Below are positions 31,374 through 44,200 of a DNA stretch of 64,000 nucleotides, one piece after another. The position numbers and the translations under genes are program-made. Under the pieces are notes generated by a model. The model did not search any database. It was not told where the DNA came from and saw nothing but the letters and a program-made list of their open reading frames with translations. The stretch lies in contig WHVA01000363.1 of the NCBI GenBank assembly GCA_015179125.1, positions 1 through 64,000 of the forward strand, written 5' to 3'. The stretch comes from Gautieria morchelliformis (taxonomy: Eukaryota > Basidiomycota > Agaricomycetes > Gomphales > Gomphaceae). Each line of letters begins with the position of its first letter. The first letter of the stretch is position 1.

Positions 31374-32086
31374 GCCTATCCGACTACATCTAGACTCTTC
31401 TTCACCTGTCCAACCATTTGCCAGGTTTTTACCCCGTCCACCGTTTGCATCCTTCTCCGGGGGCCTATTTGTGTCTCCATAGAATTCCGCAACGCTCTTG
31501 AGAATGTCGCTGTTTGGTGTGGTTCACCATCATGTGGCGGAAGCATATATGCTAGTAGTCTTGTCACCTTGGCAGCATCATGGCAGAGCGGCCTGGGAGA
31601 AGTACCACTACGTACTTCAGGTGTCGTGATAGACATGAGCCTGACAGTATAATCAGGGTAGAACATCTTGAAAACAGAACTACATATCCCCGTGACAAAG
31701 TTGAGCCACATAGGACGAGCGCCGTGACGATAAATAGGCAATACTCTAGGTGTTCGTTTTAATGGCATGATCATTATTCAGTATCTGCAAAACGCTGTAA
31801 ATACTCAAAATGTGTGTATAGTTGCCGCCGGATCCAGCGACTTACTACGCGATGCCAACTCTGACGTGTTAGCAAGATCCATGCACGCATAGGCACAGCA
31901 CTGCGACTTGCTGACAGCGTTTGCCAGAATAAGCTTCTTGAGCTCAAACAGACGAACTTGCTGCACCTCGATAATAGCGTTGTGTAGTTGAGCCGAGCGT
32001 CAAAAGCGTCTAAGTCACGTAAGCGCCTCGATTTCGAGCCACCCGTCGACTGTTAATGGATTCCAATCAAGCTCAGCGTTGTTCTC
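31374..32086. other. Region without a recognised gene
   Basis: A minus frame 31774-31376 (132 codons) is open but shows no domain; nothing else recognised. It may include the promoter of the gene starting near 32087. Confidence 0.4.
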
Positions 32087-35057
32087 ATGAGCCGCCATTC
32101 GTCTTTCTCTCGCTCCGCCGTCCGGCGACCATGGAGGTCACCTTTGAAGCCAACTGACCCTCAGGCTTCGTTATCGCTCGTGTTCGCAGAACCACAACAC
32201 GCGGCTGGGGGCACCGCAGCAGCTACAATTTTATCCTCCAGCCAGGACTCTGACAACCCAGCTGACCATCCCTTGCATAGACTAGACCGTCCCGACGCCG
32301 CGTCTTTAAACGAGCGAGAAAGGACTCTGCTGCTCCGGACCATTCAGTTAGCTTCGAAAGGCCGAATACCCATGCAAATGGCGAGGATCCACCAGCAACC
32401 TCACCTTCTCCTGACCCTGTAGGCGTCGATAAAGCCTCGAACCCTGTGCGCGCCCAGACCCCTAATCACAGCAGCGTCTCGCGACAACCGTCCCAACAAG
32501 CAGGCTGGTTCGGCTCACGGGGACGGAAACCCAGGGATAATGACCAAGACTCTACACGACCAGTTGACGTAGCGGTGTCTCTGGACGACGCGTCAAATGT
32601 CGTTCTATCCCGCAGCTAGTTGGTCAACCCACGACTCCTGAATCAACCGCCTTCGAGTCCGCCCCATCCCCGCCTGGGGCCGTCCCATTTCCCACCTCAG
32701 AACATACTCCTCTCAAGGCAGTAACCTAAACCCAGGTCCCAGCCCAGAGGTTGGTTCTGTAGCAAAGCCATCAGCCATATGACGCCAGTGGCTACTATTT
32801 TAACGGGCCAAACCCCAGAAGACGCACAGTCTACTTCAGAAACACTTCAGGCGCCATTGCCTTCCGATGTAATCACTCGTAACCCATCCCCGCCGCAGGA
32901 CATCCCTCAGAAGGAGGCAGGTTCGCTAGCGGGCGCAGAGTCGTCTGGACCCGAATGCCCACAATCTACCACTGATGTATCTGTCCCGTCATCTGTTGAC
33001 GATAGTGTGCCAATCGTGTCTTCATTTTCGCATCCTTCCTCACCAACGCCTGTCACAGTGCGTCCCAGAGAGAGAACGCTCAGCAATCTCTCTTCGCTTA
33101 ATCCATCGTCGTCGCGCTTTATTCTGTCCATGCCCTTGCTAGGACGGCCAAAGGTCCATTAAACCACATTGTTGCTCAGGCAGAGGCCTCAGGAGGTCAC
33201 GGCGAGTATCTGAAAGAATCAAGGGCTCCAGGTCGCCCGAGGCTGAGAAACGTACGAGGGAATACCGTTTCTGAAACTAGTTCATGGTGGGGATATATTG
33301 GGCTCGCATCGTCTAGCTCTGTGGACGTACCACCTCCCTCGGCCCCTGATACTCCTTCATCATCTGTCTATTCGGATTCTCTGACATCAACATTGCCGTC
33401 CGGCGCAGAGGCTCCAGATCAGCCAACTGTCGGACCTAAGGTTGAGCTCGAGCCAAACACCACGCCCTCGAATGGATTTGCAGAATCAGCCTCCACTTGG
33501 TACACACCTTGGCGGTGGTATTGTGGAAACGGTTATCCCCCGACTTTGGAGCGCATGGGGAAAACGCCAGCTGAGCTGGTCAAGGAGGATGCACTGGCAC
33601 GTTCAGAATCTTCATCCTCCGGACCAGAGCTGCCTTCAGCGCCGCTAATGGTGTCGGAAAATCCTGTCATGTTGAAAGCCGAGCATCATGGGTTTCTTTC
33701 TTCTCGCAAAGCGTCTCAACTCATAACGTCAGAACGGTCAGGGAGAAAGATGATGCCGTGGATGTCAAAACTGTCGATGACCCAGATAGCGCATTGTCGG
33801 GGATGAAAGCAGGTTCGAGTACTGCTCCAACCACGAAGCCGCCCGCATTTCCAACAGTCAAAGGACTACCAGAGCCTTTGAAACTCACACCCATGGCGCC
33901 TCCACTTACTAAGGATGATGGTCTGAAAAACAAAGCTCAAGGATTGCAACGACCAAGTTCATTATCTTCCAGGAAGTCTGTACCATCTCCCCTGCCCCGC
34001 CGAGCAAATCTTGTACTTCCGACATCTGAGGATACATTCAGCACCCCACCGCGCTCAATACCCATCTCTCAAGGCGCGTCTGCAGTCCGCCGTACCATTC
34101 GGTACGTGAGTGGAATTTTGTTTCCCGGGGCGAACAAGGGAGGGAAGGGAAAAGGCGTGGATACCCAGAAAGACGTGATCGGGCGAGAGCTGGCAAGATT
34201 GTGGAGCGTGTTAGAAGAACATGAACAGTGGACATCGGGCGGGCTAGACGGCGTGAAACGCGTGGTCGTAATTGGCATTCATGGGTGGTTTCCGGGTGAG
34301 TCTCTTGATTATAACAACAGAGCAGGCACCGACGCGCAAGGAACGGGACAGGCTCCATTATTCGACAGGTGCTTGGCGAGGTAAGGCGTCAACGGCTGAT
34401 CTCCTGTTTGATGGCTAACGGTTAACAGCCAACGGGAACAAGTCGGAAATTTGGAAATATGCTGGCTTCCGCAGTCGAGGATTATGCTGATAGGCATGGG
34501 ACAGTGTTAGATAAGCTCACGAAAATCGTTTTGGAAGGGGAAGGTACCATAGAACGGCGTGTCAATAGGTATTTTCTCACATGTCGGGTTTATTTCTTCC
34601 AACTGACACCATGGCTCTTCCAGTCTATATCAAGAATATCTAAGCCATGAGGATTGGGTAGAAGATTTGCAGAAGTACGCTTCGTTGTTATCACACATTT
34701 CTCGCGATCCTTGACGACAGCCGGGCGGATGCTATCCTGCTGGCTACTCACTCACAGGGCTCGATCGTGTCTAGATAACTCCTCCACAAATTGATCAGCG
34801 AAGGATATATTCGGACCCCCAAAAATGGGGCTGGTGTGGCTCAAGGCCGTGCATCTGCCCAACGTATTTGCTGTGTCGCCATGTGTGGAATCCATATGGG
34901 GCCACTACTATTCCTCAAGACGAGCTCGCTTGTCAACCCTTACATTCAAGCCAGTCTATCGCGGGCTTATTTTTCAAACGCAGCTAATGTAAGGTAACCG
35001 GCTGGCAAGTATTTTGAATCAGCGGCTGCCCGAGAGTTATTTGAGTTCCAGGTAGGG
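32087..35057 (+). pseudogene. Large Ser/Pro-rich protein with C-terminal alpha/beta-hydrolase-like domain, decayed
   Basis: Frames at 32087-32420, 32779-33160, 33190-33806 and 33758-34296 make a long Ser/Pro-rich region with landmarks SETSSWWGYIGLASS and STWYTPWRWYCGN, then GRELARLWSVLEEH and VVVIGIHGWFPG. The rest is assembled over likely introns (about 34297-34350, 34381-34428, 34569-34620, 34676-34721): SIIRQVLGE, PTGTSRKFGNML, KIVLEGEGTIERRV, then the nucleophile-elbow-like LLATHSQGS and CCVAMCGIHMGPLLFL. The pattern fits a conserved fungal protein family with a lipase/esterase-like C-terminus; activity is unproven. Damage: several frame changes, a TAA at 34776-34778 right after the elbow, and loss of similarity after ARELFEFQ at 35057. 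Probably a pseudogene, unless the frame changes are sequence errors. Confidence 0.65.
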
Positions 35058-35830
35058 ACCTCTAAGTCGTCCTGATTTTGTTCCAAGACTGAAGGAATGC
35101 TGGCGAGGTCTGCAGAACCAGGCTGATATTGGTAACAGTTGATCGGAATTGAGGATGTGAAGCCTGGAGACGAAGATGAAGGCAAACGAAGGGGGGTGTT
35201 CCGTCCCTGTATACCTGCACAGCTGCCGCTTCGGTGTCCATCTCCTCGACGGCTTGCTCCTTGTCTGGAGGGATTCGTATTTTGAAGGCTGGCGACCATT
35301 TGGGTCTGAACACCCCCTCTTGATCTTTTCCATCTCATTGGGCCTGCAGCCGAACATGTGCATGATCTCTTGGAGAGATGGCCGATGTTTCGTGGCATAT
35401 CGGCTGGCCAGGTGGCCGCTTTCTGCATCTTCGCCATACTTCCCATGCGCCTGTGATGGATAGTGACTTGGTGCTGACTCTTGACGGCTTGTTTATGTAT
35501 CCGTTTGTTGCCTTGTTTTTTGTTGTACCTGGTATAAGGAAGAAGCTCGAGACCCAGCCTAACGAGCTCATGCAGAGACAGAGGATAAAAAGGAAGGAAA
35601 ATAAACCAAAATAAAATAAATCCCTCAATAATGTCAAGTCTAGGAATATCACATACCTCACTGATGGGCGCTCTGGCCATGCTAGCCAGCCTGGTTCTCG
35701 AACAAGCACTCACAGAGGTCCCACGCTGTCAAAGTGAGACATAAGGACAGAGGTTTCCCGGCCGCATGGTGAGCCAGCTCGAAGCAAGTTATTCCATTCC
35801 CTGCCACGTCTTGTTGCCCCATCATGCAGA
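35058..35830 (-). other. Unassigned coding-like segment, minus strand
   Basis: Minus-strand frames read GQQDVAGNGITCFELAHHA near 35800, then past a possible intron (35660-35505) RPSLQEIMHMFGCRPNEMEK near 35350 and SPAFKIRIPPDKEQAVEEMD near 35250. Composition looks protein-like across different frames, as with exons, but no family is recognised. It starts just where the hydrolase gene breaks off. Confidence 0.35.
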
Positions 35831-36108
35831 CAGGAGATTTGTATAGCCAGTATAGGTCCCATCACAGATACAAGTCAGCAGAACAAGTATCCCCATCTCT
35901 GATACTGCTTTATGGCTGCATGCAGCCTCCCCCTTGTCTGACAGTCTGTATGCAGTGTTTCAGGCCATTCTCTTGATATCTCGAATCCTAATAGTTATAA
36001 ACATTCTAGTATAAATACCTAGTAACAAATGTATGATAGAAAGACCAGACAATTACTGTGTTCACCCGAAGTACCTATGTGCATCACGTGCAGGTCTGCT
36101 GTAGGGCC
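35831..36108. other. AT-rich intergenic DNA
   Basis: No gene or repeat recognised. Confidence 0.4.
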
Positions 36109-36167
36109 AGGACCTGGGAAAGTCTTAAATCCCCACCCCGACGCGACGCTTCGGACTCCGACGCACA
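36109..36167 (+). repeat. Terminal inverted repeat, left arm
   Basis: AGGACCTGGG, then TTAAATCCCCACC, GACGCTTC and ACTCCGACGCAC occur here in order and in reverse complement at 41228-41280. Without copia-4 the arms would bound an element of about 0.7 kb. Its class (for example a non-autonomous hAT-like element) is not determined, and no target duplication was found. Confidence 0.7.
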
Positions 36168-36343
36168 CGCTCGCGTAAGTTCTCCACATCGCAATGAGGT
36201 TTATGTATAAAGAAAAACATGATATAATGGCAATAAAATGCGTCAGAAACATTCTGAAAGATTAAAACATGTTACATTTATTGTAACTATACGTGTCTCA
36301 GATCTGAATATATAATGTTTATAGAGTATGTTGTGATATAAAG

Positions 36344-36530
36344 TGGGCTTAATGCAGTGGTTAAGTCTTTAACTGTGTGAGGCTGGGTGTAGGTTTGAGC
36401 CCTGCTCAGTGCAAATGTTTTCTCGGCACTTGCATCTATTTTTGTAAATGGTTCAGTGGCCCTATTGGCTTTTTCTCTACTTTCTTTCTATAACTCAATG
36501 TGGCATTTTAATTGTTGGTCATGAAATTCA
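36344..36530 (+). mobile_element. Candidate tRNA-derived SINE
   Basis: GGCTTAATGCAGTGGTTAAG resembles a Pol III A box with its D-loop, and GGTTTGAGCCC (36392-36402) matches the B box; the spacing of about 40 nt fits a class II tRNA. A non-tRNA tail ending T-rich follows to about 36530. It lies inside the TIR-bounded element. The tRNA of origin and the 3' end are not determined. Confidence 0.45.
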
Positions 36531-36623
36531 CGATACACATATACTATTTTGGATGCACGAACGAGGCTTTAGCGTGCCGACCTGAACCGACCCGGTTCGG
36601 GGGACCCCCCAAGCGTAGCGAGG

Positions 36624-36628
36624 GAGGG
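36624..36628. repeat. Target-site duplication of copia-4, left copy (GAGGG)
   Basis: GAGGG precedes the LTR at 36629 and follows the other LTR at 41095-41099. Confidence 0.9.
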
Positions 36629-36849
36629 TGTTAGTAATCGGGACGATGACACCGCCGAGGCAGAGCCGGCACGCATTTAGCCGGAGGTTCGAGATCACTC
36701 TCGACCCCGGGTTGCTGGTGCACCGGCATCGCATCGGCACAGCAGCTCGAAGAGATTGGTAATATAGGAACATCATAATTAGTATATAAGGACAGATGAT
36801 CTTGTACAGATCGTAGAATATCAGATCATTATATCTCCTTCGTTCCACA
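36629..36849 (+). repeat. 5' LTR of copia-4
   Basis: TGTTAGTAATCG to GTTCCACA, with GTATATAAGG as TATA box. In the U3/R middle it differs from the copia-1 LTR but shares both ends. Confidence 0.93.
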
Positions 36850-36863
36850 GGTTATGGGCCCCG
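36850..36863 (+). other. Primer-binding site of copia-4
   Basis: GGTTATGGGCCCCG next to the LTR, identical to copia-1; complementary to the initiator tRNA-Met anticodon arm. The ATG inside it opens a six-codon upstream frame that ends before Gag. Confidence 0.65.
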
Positions 36864-36926
36864 CGCATAACTAAACTACTACAAATCTAACTATGCTCTA
36901 TACTCCAAAACTCAATACCGATCACG

Positions 36927-39900
36927 ATGTCGAGTAGCAACAACACGTACAAGATCGACCCCTTGAACGGGGATAATTACGTGGCGTGGCGCCGGCGGCT
37001 CGAGTGGATACTCGATGACTTAGATCTGTGGGACGTGGCTATCGGCAGGGAGACGGAACTGAGACCGGCAGATGCCGACAACGTCACTGCGACCGAGCAG
37101 CAGGAGATCGACGATTGGAGAAGGAAGGACAAGAAGGCAGAAAAGAGATTTGCCTCAGAGTTGCCGATGAACAACTAGTTTACATCAATCAGATGATGTC
37201 TGCGTTTGCTGTATGGACTAGTCTACAAGCTATATTCGAATCTAAGGGAGCAGTGGGGATTGTAAATCTCCAAGAGACTCTTCCGGACGCTTGCCGAGGA
37301 CGGCGCGAACATGGAGGAGCACGTACGCAAGCTCCGCGGCATTCAACAGGAATGAATGCGCGGGGGCATTACATCAGTGACACCGAGTTCTCGAACACGT
37401 TGCTGACGTCATTACCAGATTCTTGGTCGGCGTTTATTACGGCAGTAAACGCCAGTGGAGCCGGGACAACAGCTGATATATTAATAGCTCAGGTCCTCGA
37501 TGAGGATCGAGCATGGAAAGCTGGATCGGCACGGCAGACGGCGCTTAAGGCGCAACAACGTCACAGGACCAAGAAAGATGACTCAGGAGCAACAAAGGGA
37601 AAGTGCCGAAATTGCGGCAAGAAGGGTCATTACGTGAAGGACTGTGGGCGAAAGGTGGCGGCAAGGAAGGCCAAGCACCGAAGTGGTTCAAATCAGGAAC
37701 AAAGAAACGGCTAAACAAGCAGAAGAAAAGGATTCGCATTTGTATCTAAGGAGGCAGCATACAGTGCTATATCTGCACCCGACTGGCTAGCCGACTCAGC
37801 GGCAACAACACACATAGCTAGAAGTCGAAACGATTTCGCTAGCTATGCCGAGGATCCATCGGAAATTGAAGGAATTTCACCTGATGCGGTACTACATACA
37901 CAAGGCCGAGGCACGATCTACATGGAATTCAAGGTCGGCGCCAAGACGAACACGATCGAGCTACGTGACGTCAAGCATGCACCGGATGCGCCGAACAACC
38001 TTATCAGCGTAGGGCGTTTAACTGATAAGGGCAACACGGCCACATTTTCAGGCACCGGCGTCGAATTCAAATCACGCGCCGGAGTTACCTTCGCACAGGG
38101 ACAGAAGCGCGGGCGGCTATTCTGTATGAAGGCACGGGTCACTCGATCAGTCGAGGCACGGGACTTTGCCGCAGCGGCAAAAGGACGGTCATGGGACAAA
38201 TGGCACAGGATACTAGGGCACGTCAACATAAACTCCATAAAATTGTTGAAATCTAACAACCTAGTTACTTGACTTGAGATCGACGAGTCAAACGAGCCGA
38301 GCCAGTGCAAGGCATGCATACAAGGCAAGCGGCATGTGGAGCCGTTCCCCAAAAGAGCCGAGGACACTGTAGAACAGGTCGGTGACCTGACAGTATCCGA
38401 TGTATGGGGACCTGCCCAGACCGAGGGACCATCGCGTGAGAAATACTTTTATTCTTTCACGCACATCAAATCGAGGTACACCGTAATCTATTTTGGGAGC
38501 ACCAAAGATGAAGCGCTCAGACACTTCGAGACGTACAAGGCATTCCTCGAGACCCAAACAGGTCAGAAACTGAAGAGGTTTCGCTCGGATAATGGAGGGG
38601 AATATGTCAATAAAAATTTCAAGGAATTTTGTGCAAAATATGGCATTATCATGGAGACCACAGCTCCATACTCCCCAGCCCAGAATGGAATTGCCGAACG
38701 ACTCAACCGGACCTTACTCGAGCATGCACGGGCAATGATATTTGCCAAGAACCTGCCAAAAATACTCTGGTCCGAGGCCGTGGCTTACGCGTGCTATATC
38801 AAAAATCGATCACCCACGCGAGCGCTTGGAGATGACGCAACGCCGTTCCAAGCACTATTCGGCAAGAAGCCGAACATAGCACGTCTAGAGGAATTCGGGA
38901 CAAATTGTTGGGTTATGGTGCCGGATCAACAACGAGCCAAACTTGATCCAAAGGCAGAAGAGCATATATTCGTCGGAGTAGCAGAACATGCAAAAGCCTG
39001 GAGGTATTACAATAAAGCCTCAAAACATGTTCAAATTTCAAGAAATATTACATTCGACGAAAACGACAACAAACTCTACCCTATCCCAGATAACGACGAG
39101 ACGACACGGCACCGCTCGAGGGGGAGCACTCACCGCGCGAGCATGTGCCGGACCCGATCACATCTACCCCACAGACGTCATCACCCCAGACAACGCCCGT
39201 TCCTGATCCACCTGAACAAGCGCCAGCTCCAGAGATCCGACGGAGCGCGCGTATCACTCAAAGACCGGATTACCGGAAACTGAATAATTCAGGACGCACC
39301 GAGCAGGTTTACATAACGAGAGAAATCGTCACTGAACCTGAGAATTACAGAGCGGCGGTATCACGTGATGATGCGCCGATCTGGGAGAAAGCGATGGAAA
39401 TTGAGATGGACCAACACAAGACGTTAGGAACATGGGAGTTAACAGAACTACCACCCGGACGAGTAGCTATCGGTTGCCGATGGGTATACGCTGTCAAAAC
39501 ACAACCGGACGGACAATTCATAAGGCTAAAGCAAGGGTTGTGGCTCAAGGATTCACACAGAGGCCAGGGATGGATTACTACGAGATAACCTCACCCGTGG
39601 TCAAATTCGATTCACTACGTGTTCTATTAGCGATCGCAAACACACTCGATTGGGAAATCGAAATGATGGATGTCAAAGGCGCCTACCTCAATTCAACCAT
39701 AGATGAGGAGATCTACATGCGCCAGCCCGACGGTTTTGATGATGGATCTGGACGCGTTCTAAGAATATACAGAGCGCTCTACGGACTCAAACAATCGGGG
39801 CGAGCTTGGCATCAGCGCTTACGCAAATTACTACTCGATCTCGGCTTCCATCAAAGTACAGCCGATGAATGCGTCTACATCAGACAAGATAAGGACTCAA

Positions 39901-40826
39901 TCGAAGTCATATCAGTATATGTGGACGACTTTGGACTATTTGCTGACTCCAAAGGAGGGATGATTAAGCTCAAGGGGGAGCTTCATGGGAAATTCCCTTT
40001 AACAGATTTAGGAGAAATGAAGAAAATATTGGGAATTAGAGTTGAGAGGAATAGGGATGAGGGAACACTGATCATGTCTCAAGGACATTACATCGACATC
40101 ATACTCGATCGATTCAACATGACAACGGCACATTCGTATCTACACCTCTGCATAAAATGATCAAACTCACGACACCCATGGACTCGACAGGTCCAACTGC
40201 CAAGTACCCTATGCCAAAGCGATCGGATCATAATGTATGCAGCACTCAGCACGCGACCTGATTTGGCCTTTACCGTACAACATCTGAGCCAATTCACTAC
40301 TACTTATGGAACCGAGCACTGGACGGCGATCAAGCACGCGCTCAGGTACCTCAAGGGGTCACGTGACGACGGCATAATCTTCCGACGAGACGCTGGTCTC
40401 GACCTCGAAATATTTGTCGATCGGACTATGCTAATAGAAACGACGCACTATCTATTAGTGGCTATGTAGCTATACTAGGAGGGGAGCTATTGCATGGAGC
40501 TCGAAGAAGCAGCGAACGATCGCGCTATCTACCACGGAGGCCGAATACATGGCACTTACCGAGGGCGCCAAGCAATTAATCTGGCTGAGGCGTTTATCGA
40601 GGAACTTGGAATCGATCAAACCCAGCCCACGTCACTTCGATCAGACAATCTAGGCGCCATTACACTATCGCATGACGCAACGTATCATGCGCGTACCAAA
40701 CACATCAATGTCGCATATCATTTCATCCGTGAGAAAGTGGCCTCTCACGAGGCATCACTTACGTACGTACCGACGAAGGAGAACATAGCGGACATATTTA
40801 CAAAGGGATTAGATATATCAACATAG
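36927..40826 (+). pseudogene. copia-4 Gag-Pol, broken by frameshifts
   Basis: Same start (MSSSNNTYKIDPLNGDNY) and domain order as the 1299-aa protein of copia-1, spread over at least eight frame segments: Gag 36927-37670, protease with DSAATTHIARSR around 37795, integrase 37922-39080 with a stop near 38272 (NLVT-stop), linker 39080-39590, RT 39500-40140 with YVDDFGLFADS, RNase H to 40826 ending ADIFTKGLDIST. The breaks are mostly 1-bp indels. The Cys-knuckle ends CGRK instead of CWAK through a deletion near 37647. Confidence 0.93.
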
Positions 40827-40879
40827 GTATCTATTAGGGAAATTAGGATTTTGCGAAGGGACTTCTCGCTGAGGGGGAG

Positions 40880-41094
40880 TGTTAGTAATCGGACGATGAC
40901 ACCGCCAAGGCAGAGCCGGCACGCATTTAGCCGGAGGTTCGAGATCGCTCTCGACCCCGGTTGCTGGTGCACCGGCATCGCATCGGCACAGCAGCTCGAA
41001 GGGATTGGTAATATAGGAACATCATAATTTGTATATAAGGAACGATATCTTGAGATCGTAGAATATCAGATCATTATATCTCCTTCATTCCACA
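40880..41094 (+). repeat. 3' LTR of copia-4
   Basis: Nearly identical to 36629-36849, with a few small deletions. Followed by the second GAGGG. Confidence 0.93.
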
Positions 41095-41227
41095 GAGGGA
41101 GGGTCGGTGAATGGTCGGTCCTCTTCGTGCGCCGGAGAAACAGTAAAATTTACGCTGAACAATTTTTAATCTCTTAATTGGTATTTTCTAATTACTCATG
41201 TACACGAAGCCTTGTGGGTGGTGAGGG

Positions 41228-41280
41228 GTGCGTCGGAGTTTGAAGCGTCGGGTGGGGATTTAAGGTCACCCAGGACCTGC
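41228..41280 (-). repeat. Terminal inverted repeat, right arm
   Basis: Reverse complement of the arm at 36109-36167, with small differences. Confidence 0.7.
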
Positions 41281-44200
41281 GCCAGGTTCTCTACGGATGT
41301 CTCTTTGTTGAGAATCTTTTATAACTGCCTGCCGTATACTGGTCCAAAAGCAAAAGCTTCCGGAGCCTCGTTCCTCTGATCTGCACCGTTTTCTCCTCCA
41401 CCAAGTCGCGTGACAGACGCCGAGCGCCGACGGACACGCCACGCCGAGCTTAGTCAGCCGGACATCGTAGGTAGACGCCACGCACAATCGCTGAGCACAA
41501 AGAATTTTATCGTTTTAATCTAATAGTAAATTTATCAGGCACAGCTCTCTTCGATTCATGCATACGGCCTCATGAACTTCCACATAAAATCGAGGCCTTT
41601 CTAGGGCAAGATGGGTCGCTGGAGACAAATTCGAAGTTCACAGATCACCACGCTCTTCCATTGGCTGCATCTGTCCTGGTCAGAAATGCCGACCTGATTT
41701 GTACAAGTTCGGAAACCAGTTCGGGATAGCCTTTGTCAGCTCTCGCCACGCGAGGCGCGACCATTGAGGGAGGACTGCGGAAATCAAGATGGGATGCGGC
41801 CGGAAGAACTCTGGGAAGTATCGTGGATGCGAGTCGATGAGGAGGAGGAGTAGAAGACTGTGATCAGAACTGAAGAAAGGGAAGTTGAACCCATGGCAGT
41901 ATCCACAGCGTCGCCGCGCGAGGTTGCAAGGCCAGAAATCATCGACGAGTGATATACTCAGTCCAGACCATGGCATTCGTGCAACAATCAGTCTGAGCCT
42001 GTGACAAACTGGCCTGCGAAAAATTGCAGCAATGAAGGCGAACCCTTGTACCCGGGCCAGTGCCATGACACCCGTGTCTGATACGCAACAACCAGGGGGC
42101 GGCTGGAGAGACGAGGCTACCTTGATGATAAGATAAATCTAGCCCAGATAATACGCATGAGGGTTCCATGCAGGAGTCTGACCAAGGTCTCGTCTGGAGA
42201 ACCATCTCTTGCTACAGCACAAGTTCGTAGTGTTTCTGCGGCGTCAAGGGTGTCCCAGTAGGGACTCGTTCAACCAGTGCATCGCAACCTTGCAGCGTTT
42301 CCCGTCAGGTGCTAGCTGAATATAGAGTAAAAAGAGATCGGATCCATGCCGTGTTGAAATGGTGAGACGTAGTCGTGGTATCGACGACCTTTATGTAATG
42401 TGGTAACTCCAGATAGTGCCGCGTATTTGCGCTTGGCCACGAAATCGCCTCATTACTAGCACCGTCAACGACCAACTTTGAAGGCTGCGCTCATGGACGA
42501 GTGAAGGGCGTATACCGCAGGGTCTGTTGGGGCTAAGTCTTAGGGGCACCGTCCGTCACCATGGATTACTGCCGGTAAGTCATGCGGCCGTTCTAGTGCT
42601 GGAAAAGGCTGGCTCGTGGAGTTCTGGAAAACACGGAGGTGCGTCTTCTCGAGCTTCGCTGTCCGGTATCGAGAAACGGAACCAGGAGTACTGAATCACT
42701 TGGGCGTTCGACCTCGTAACGAGAAGCAGAGCTATGCATACCGTATATCCATCCGATAGCGTTGTGTGATATCGACCAGCACCAACGGGATGTGTTTGAG
42801 AACTGCTGTGCATTGTCATGTCATGGGAAATAGTCGAACGGCCATCCATCGGCGCGTCTTGCTACCAAGGCGAGGGAACATTGTAATGACTGGCATTACT
42901 TAGGCGAGACTTCCCATCGATCGCGAAATTCCAGATGTCGTATCTGGTCCATGTCTAGTATTGCATGGGTTGGATACTGGCGGTACGTCAGATCAGTCAC
43001 TCTGAGCAACGGATAGTGCCATGCACATGGAAATCTAACCCTCACTGCAATCGGTAAAAACATGTCGAACGCTATAAATGAGGTTTCCATGCGCATGACA
43101 CTATGTTCTTTTGTTATCCTCATGATTAGCAGCTTTTAGATGGAAAACCTTACCGAATGATGAGATCGAATGTCGTTGCGTTGGGGCCTTCTCTTTTACG
43201 CCTTCTGTGCTACGTGTTAAGGAAGCACTCCCCAGGATTTGAGCCACTTGTAGCCCAGTACATATGTACTGGGCTATAAGCTTGTCATATGCTTCACCCT
43301 CCATGCTCAATTTGTGGGCGGTCGAGTAATGAAAGTACGCCTCGTATGGACTCGGGCCCTTCTAGAGACGACTCCCAGATTGGGCTGGGCCTGCGTTCTG
43401 GTGATAACCTCCTTGCGCAATTCTCATAGCTTATCGATGTCAGTTTCAAAACCAGAATGAGGGAACTTGGTGAAGACTTACACAAGGCGCTTGGGCTAGG
43501 CGGCAAGGCACCTGGCACCGATGTGCGTCGCTGGGCACTCTTTTTCTCTGTTCGCAATGATCTGCTGTTCCATCGTGGCCAAGGGTCGGTGCTGGTAGGT
43601 AGCTCGTTTTTTTTTTTTTTTTCATTTGGCTCGCTGGGTCGCTTCCCGTGTCTGCGGCTATAGTTCCTAATTAGCTCCAGTTTGAGGGTTTTCTGGGTAG
43701 TTTCCTTGCTCACCTGTTGGTTAGTTAAGTTCTTTATCTGCTCACCACTCGCGTCGTGGCCTTGCTACGGCTCTAGAGGTCACCTCCCCCATAGAACAAT
43801 CGACGAGGCTATTTCAAAGCCCGCTGTCTTTGAAATGGCCTTTTCGGTCATTGGTCGGTTGTATCGCTTACCGCAATAGCGACCGTGTCGGTCTTTTAAC
43901 AGTGAGTTAGCCATCTCGTCACAGTGTCAATGTTGTATTAATTCTTCTTCTGGCCCCTCAAGCGACTCTACCCGTCCCAGTAGGTCAACTTCAACCACGT
44001 ACAGTATGTACATTTATGGCGTGCGCATATTCCCATAGCTATCTTTATCACCGTATTGACATGTAGTTGATAGCAAGGTGCCTCAAGTTCTGTCCGTTGT
44101 TAGTGGCACTAGGTGGTGCCGGGGTGCAAGGCGACCTGTTGATCACGTTTGGGCACTCTTAGTCGTGATGGTAGGCTCCAGAGTTCCTTTTCCTGTTATG

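Larger units (their letters stand above)
36629..41094 (+). mobile_element. copia-4: full-length, frameshifted copia of the copia-1 family
   Basis: LTRs 36629-36849 (221 bp) and 40880-41094 (215 bp), primer site at 36850, G-rich tract GAGGGGGAG before the 3' LTR, TSD GAGGG on both sides. The order and sequence follow copia-1 closely throughout. It inserted into the TIR-bounded element. Confidence 0.95.

Noticed and set aside
34967..35713. 248-aa minus-strand frame
   Set aside because: Mixed composition, spans what look like exon and intron parts of another frame; the better coding pieces lie in neighbouring frames.
36340..36420. Functional tRNA gene
   Set aside because: A and B boxes are present but no full cloverleaf with an acceptor stem could be formed by eye; a SINE head is more likely.
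43294..43713. 139-aa minus frame as a gene
   Set aside because: Lys/Ser-rich, the Lys run comes from the T-run on the plus strand; no domain or conserved pattern.
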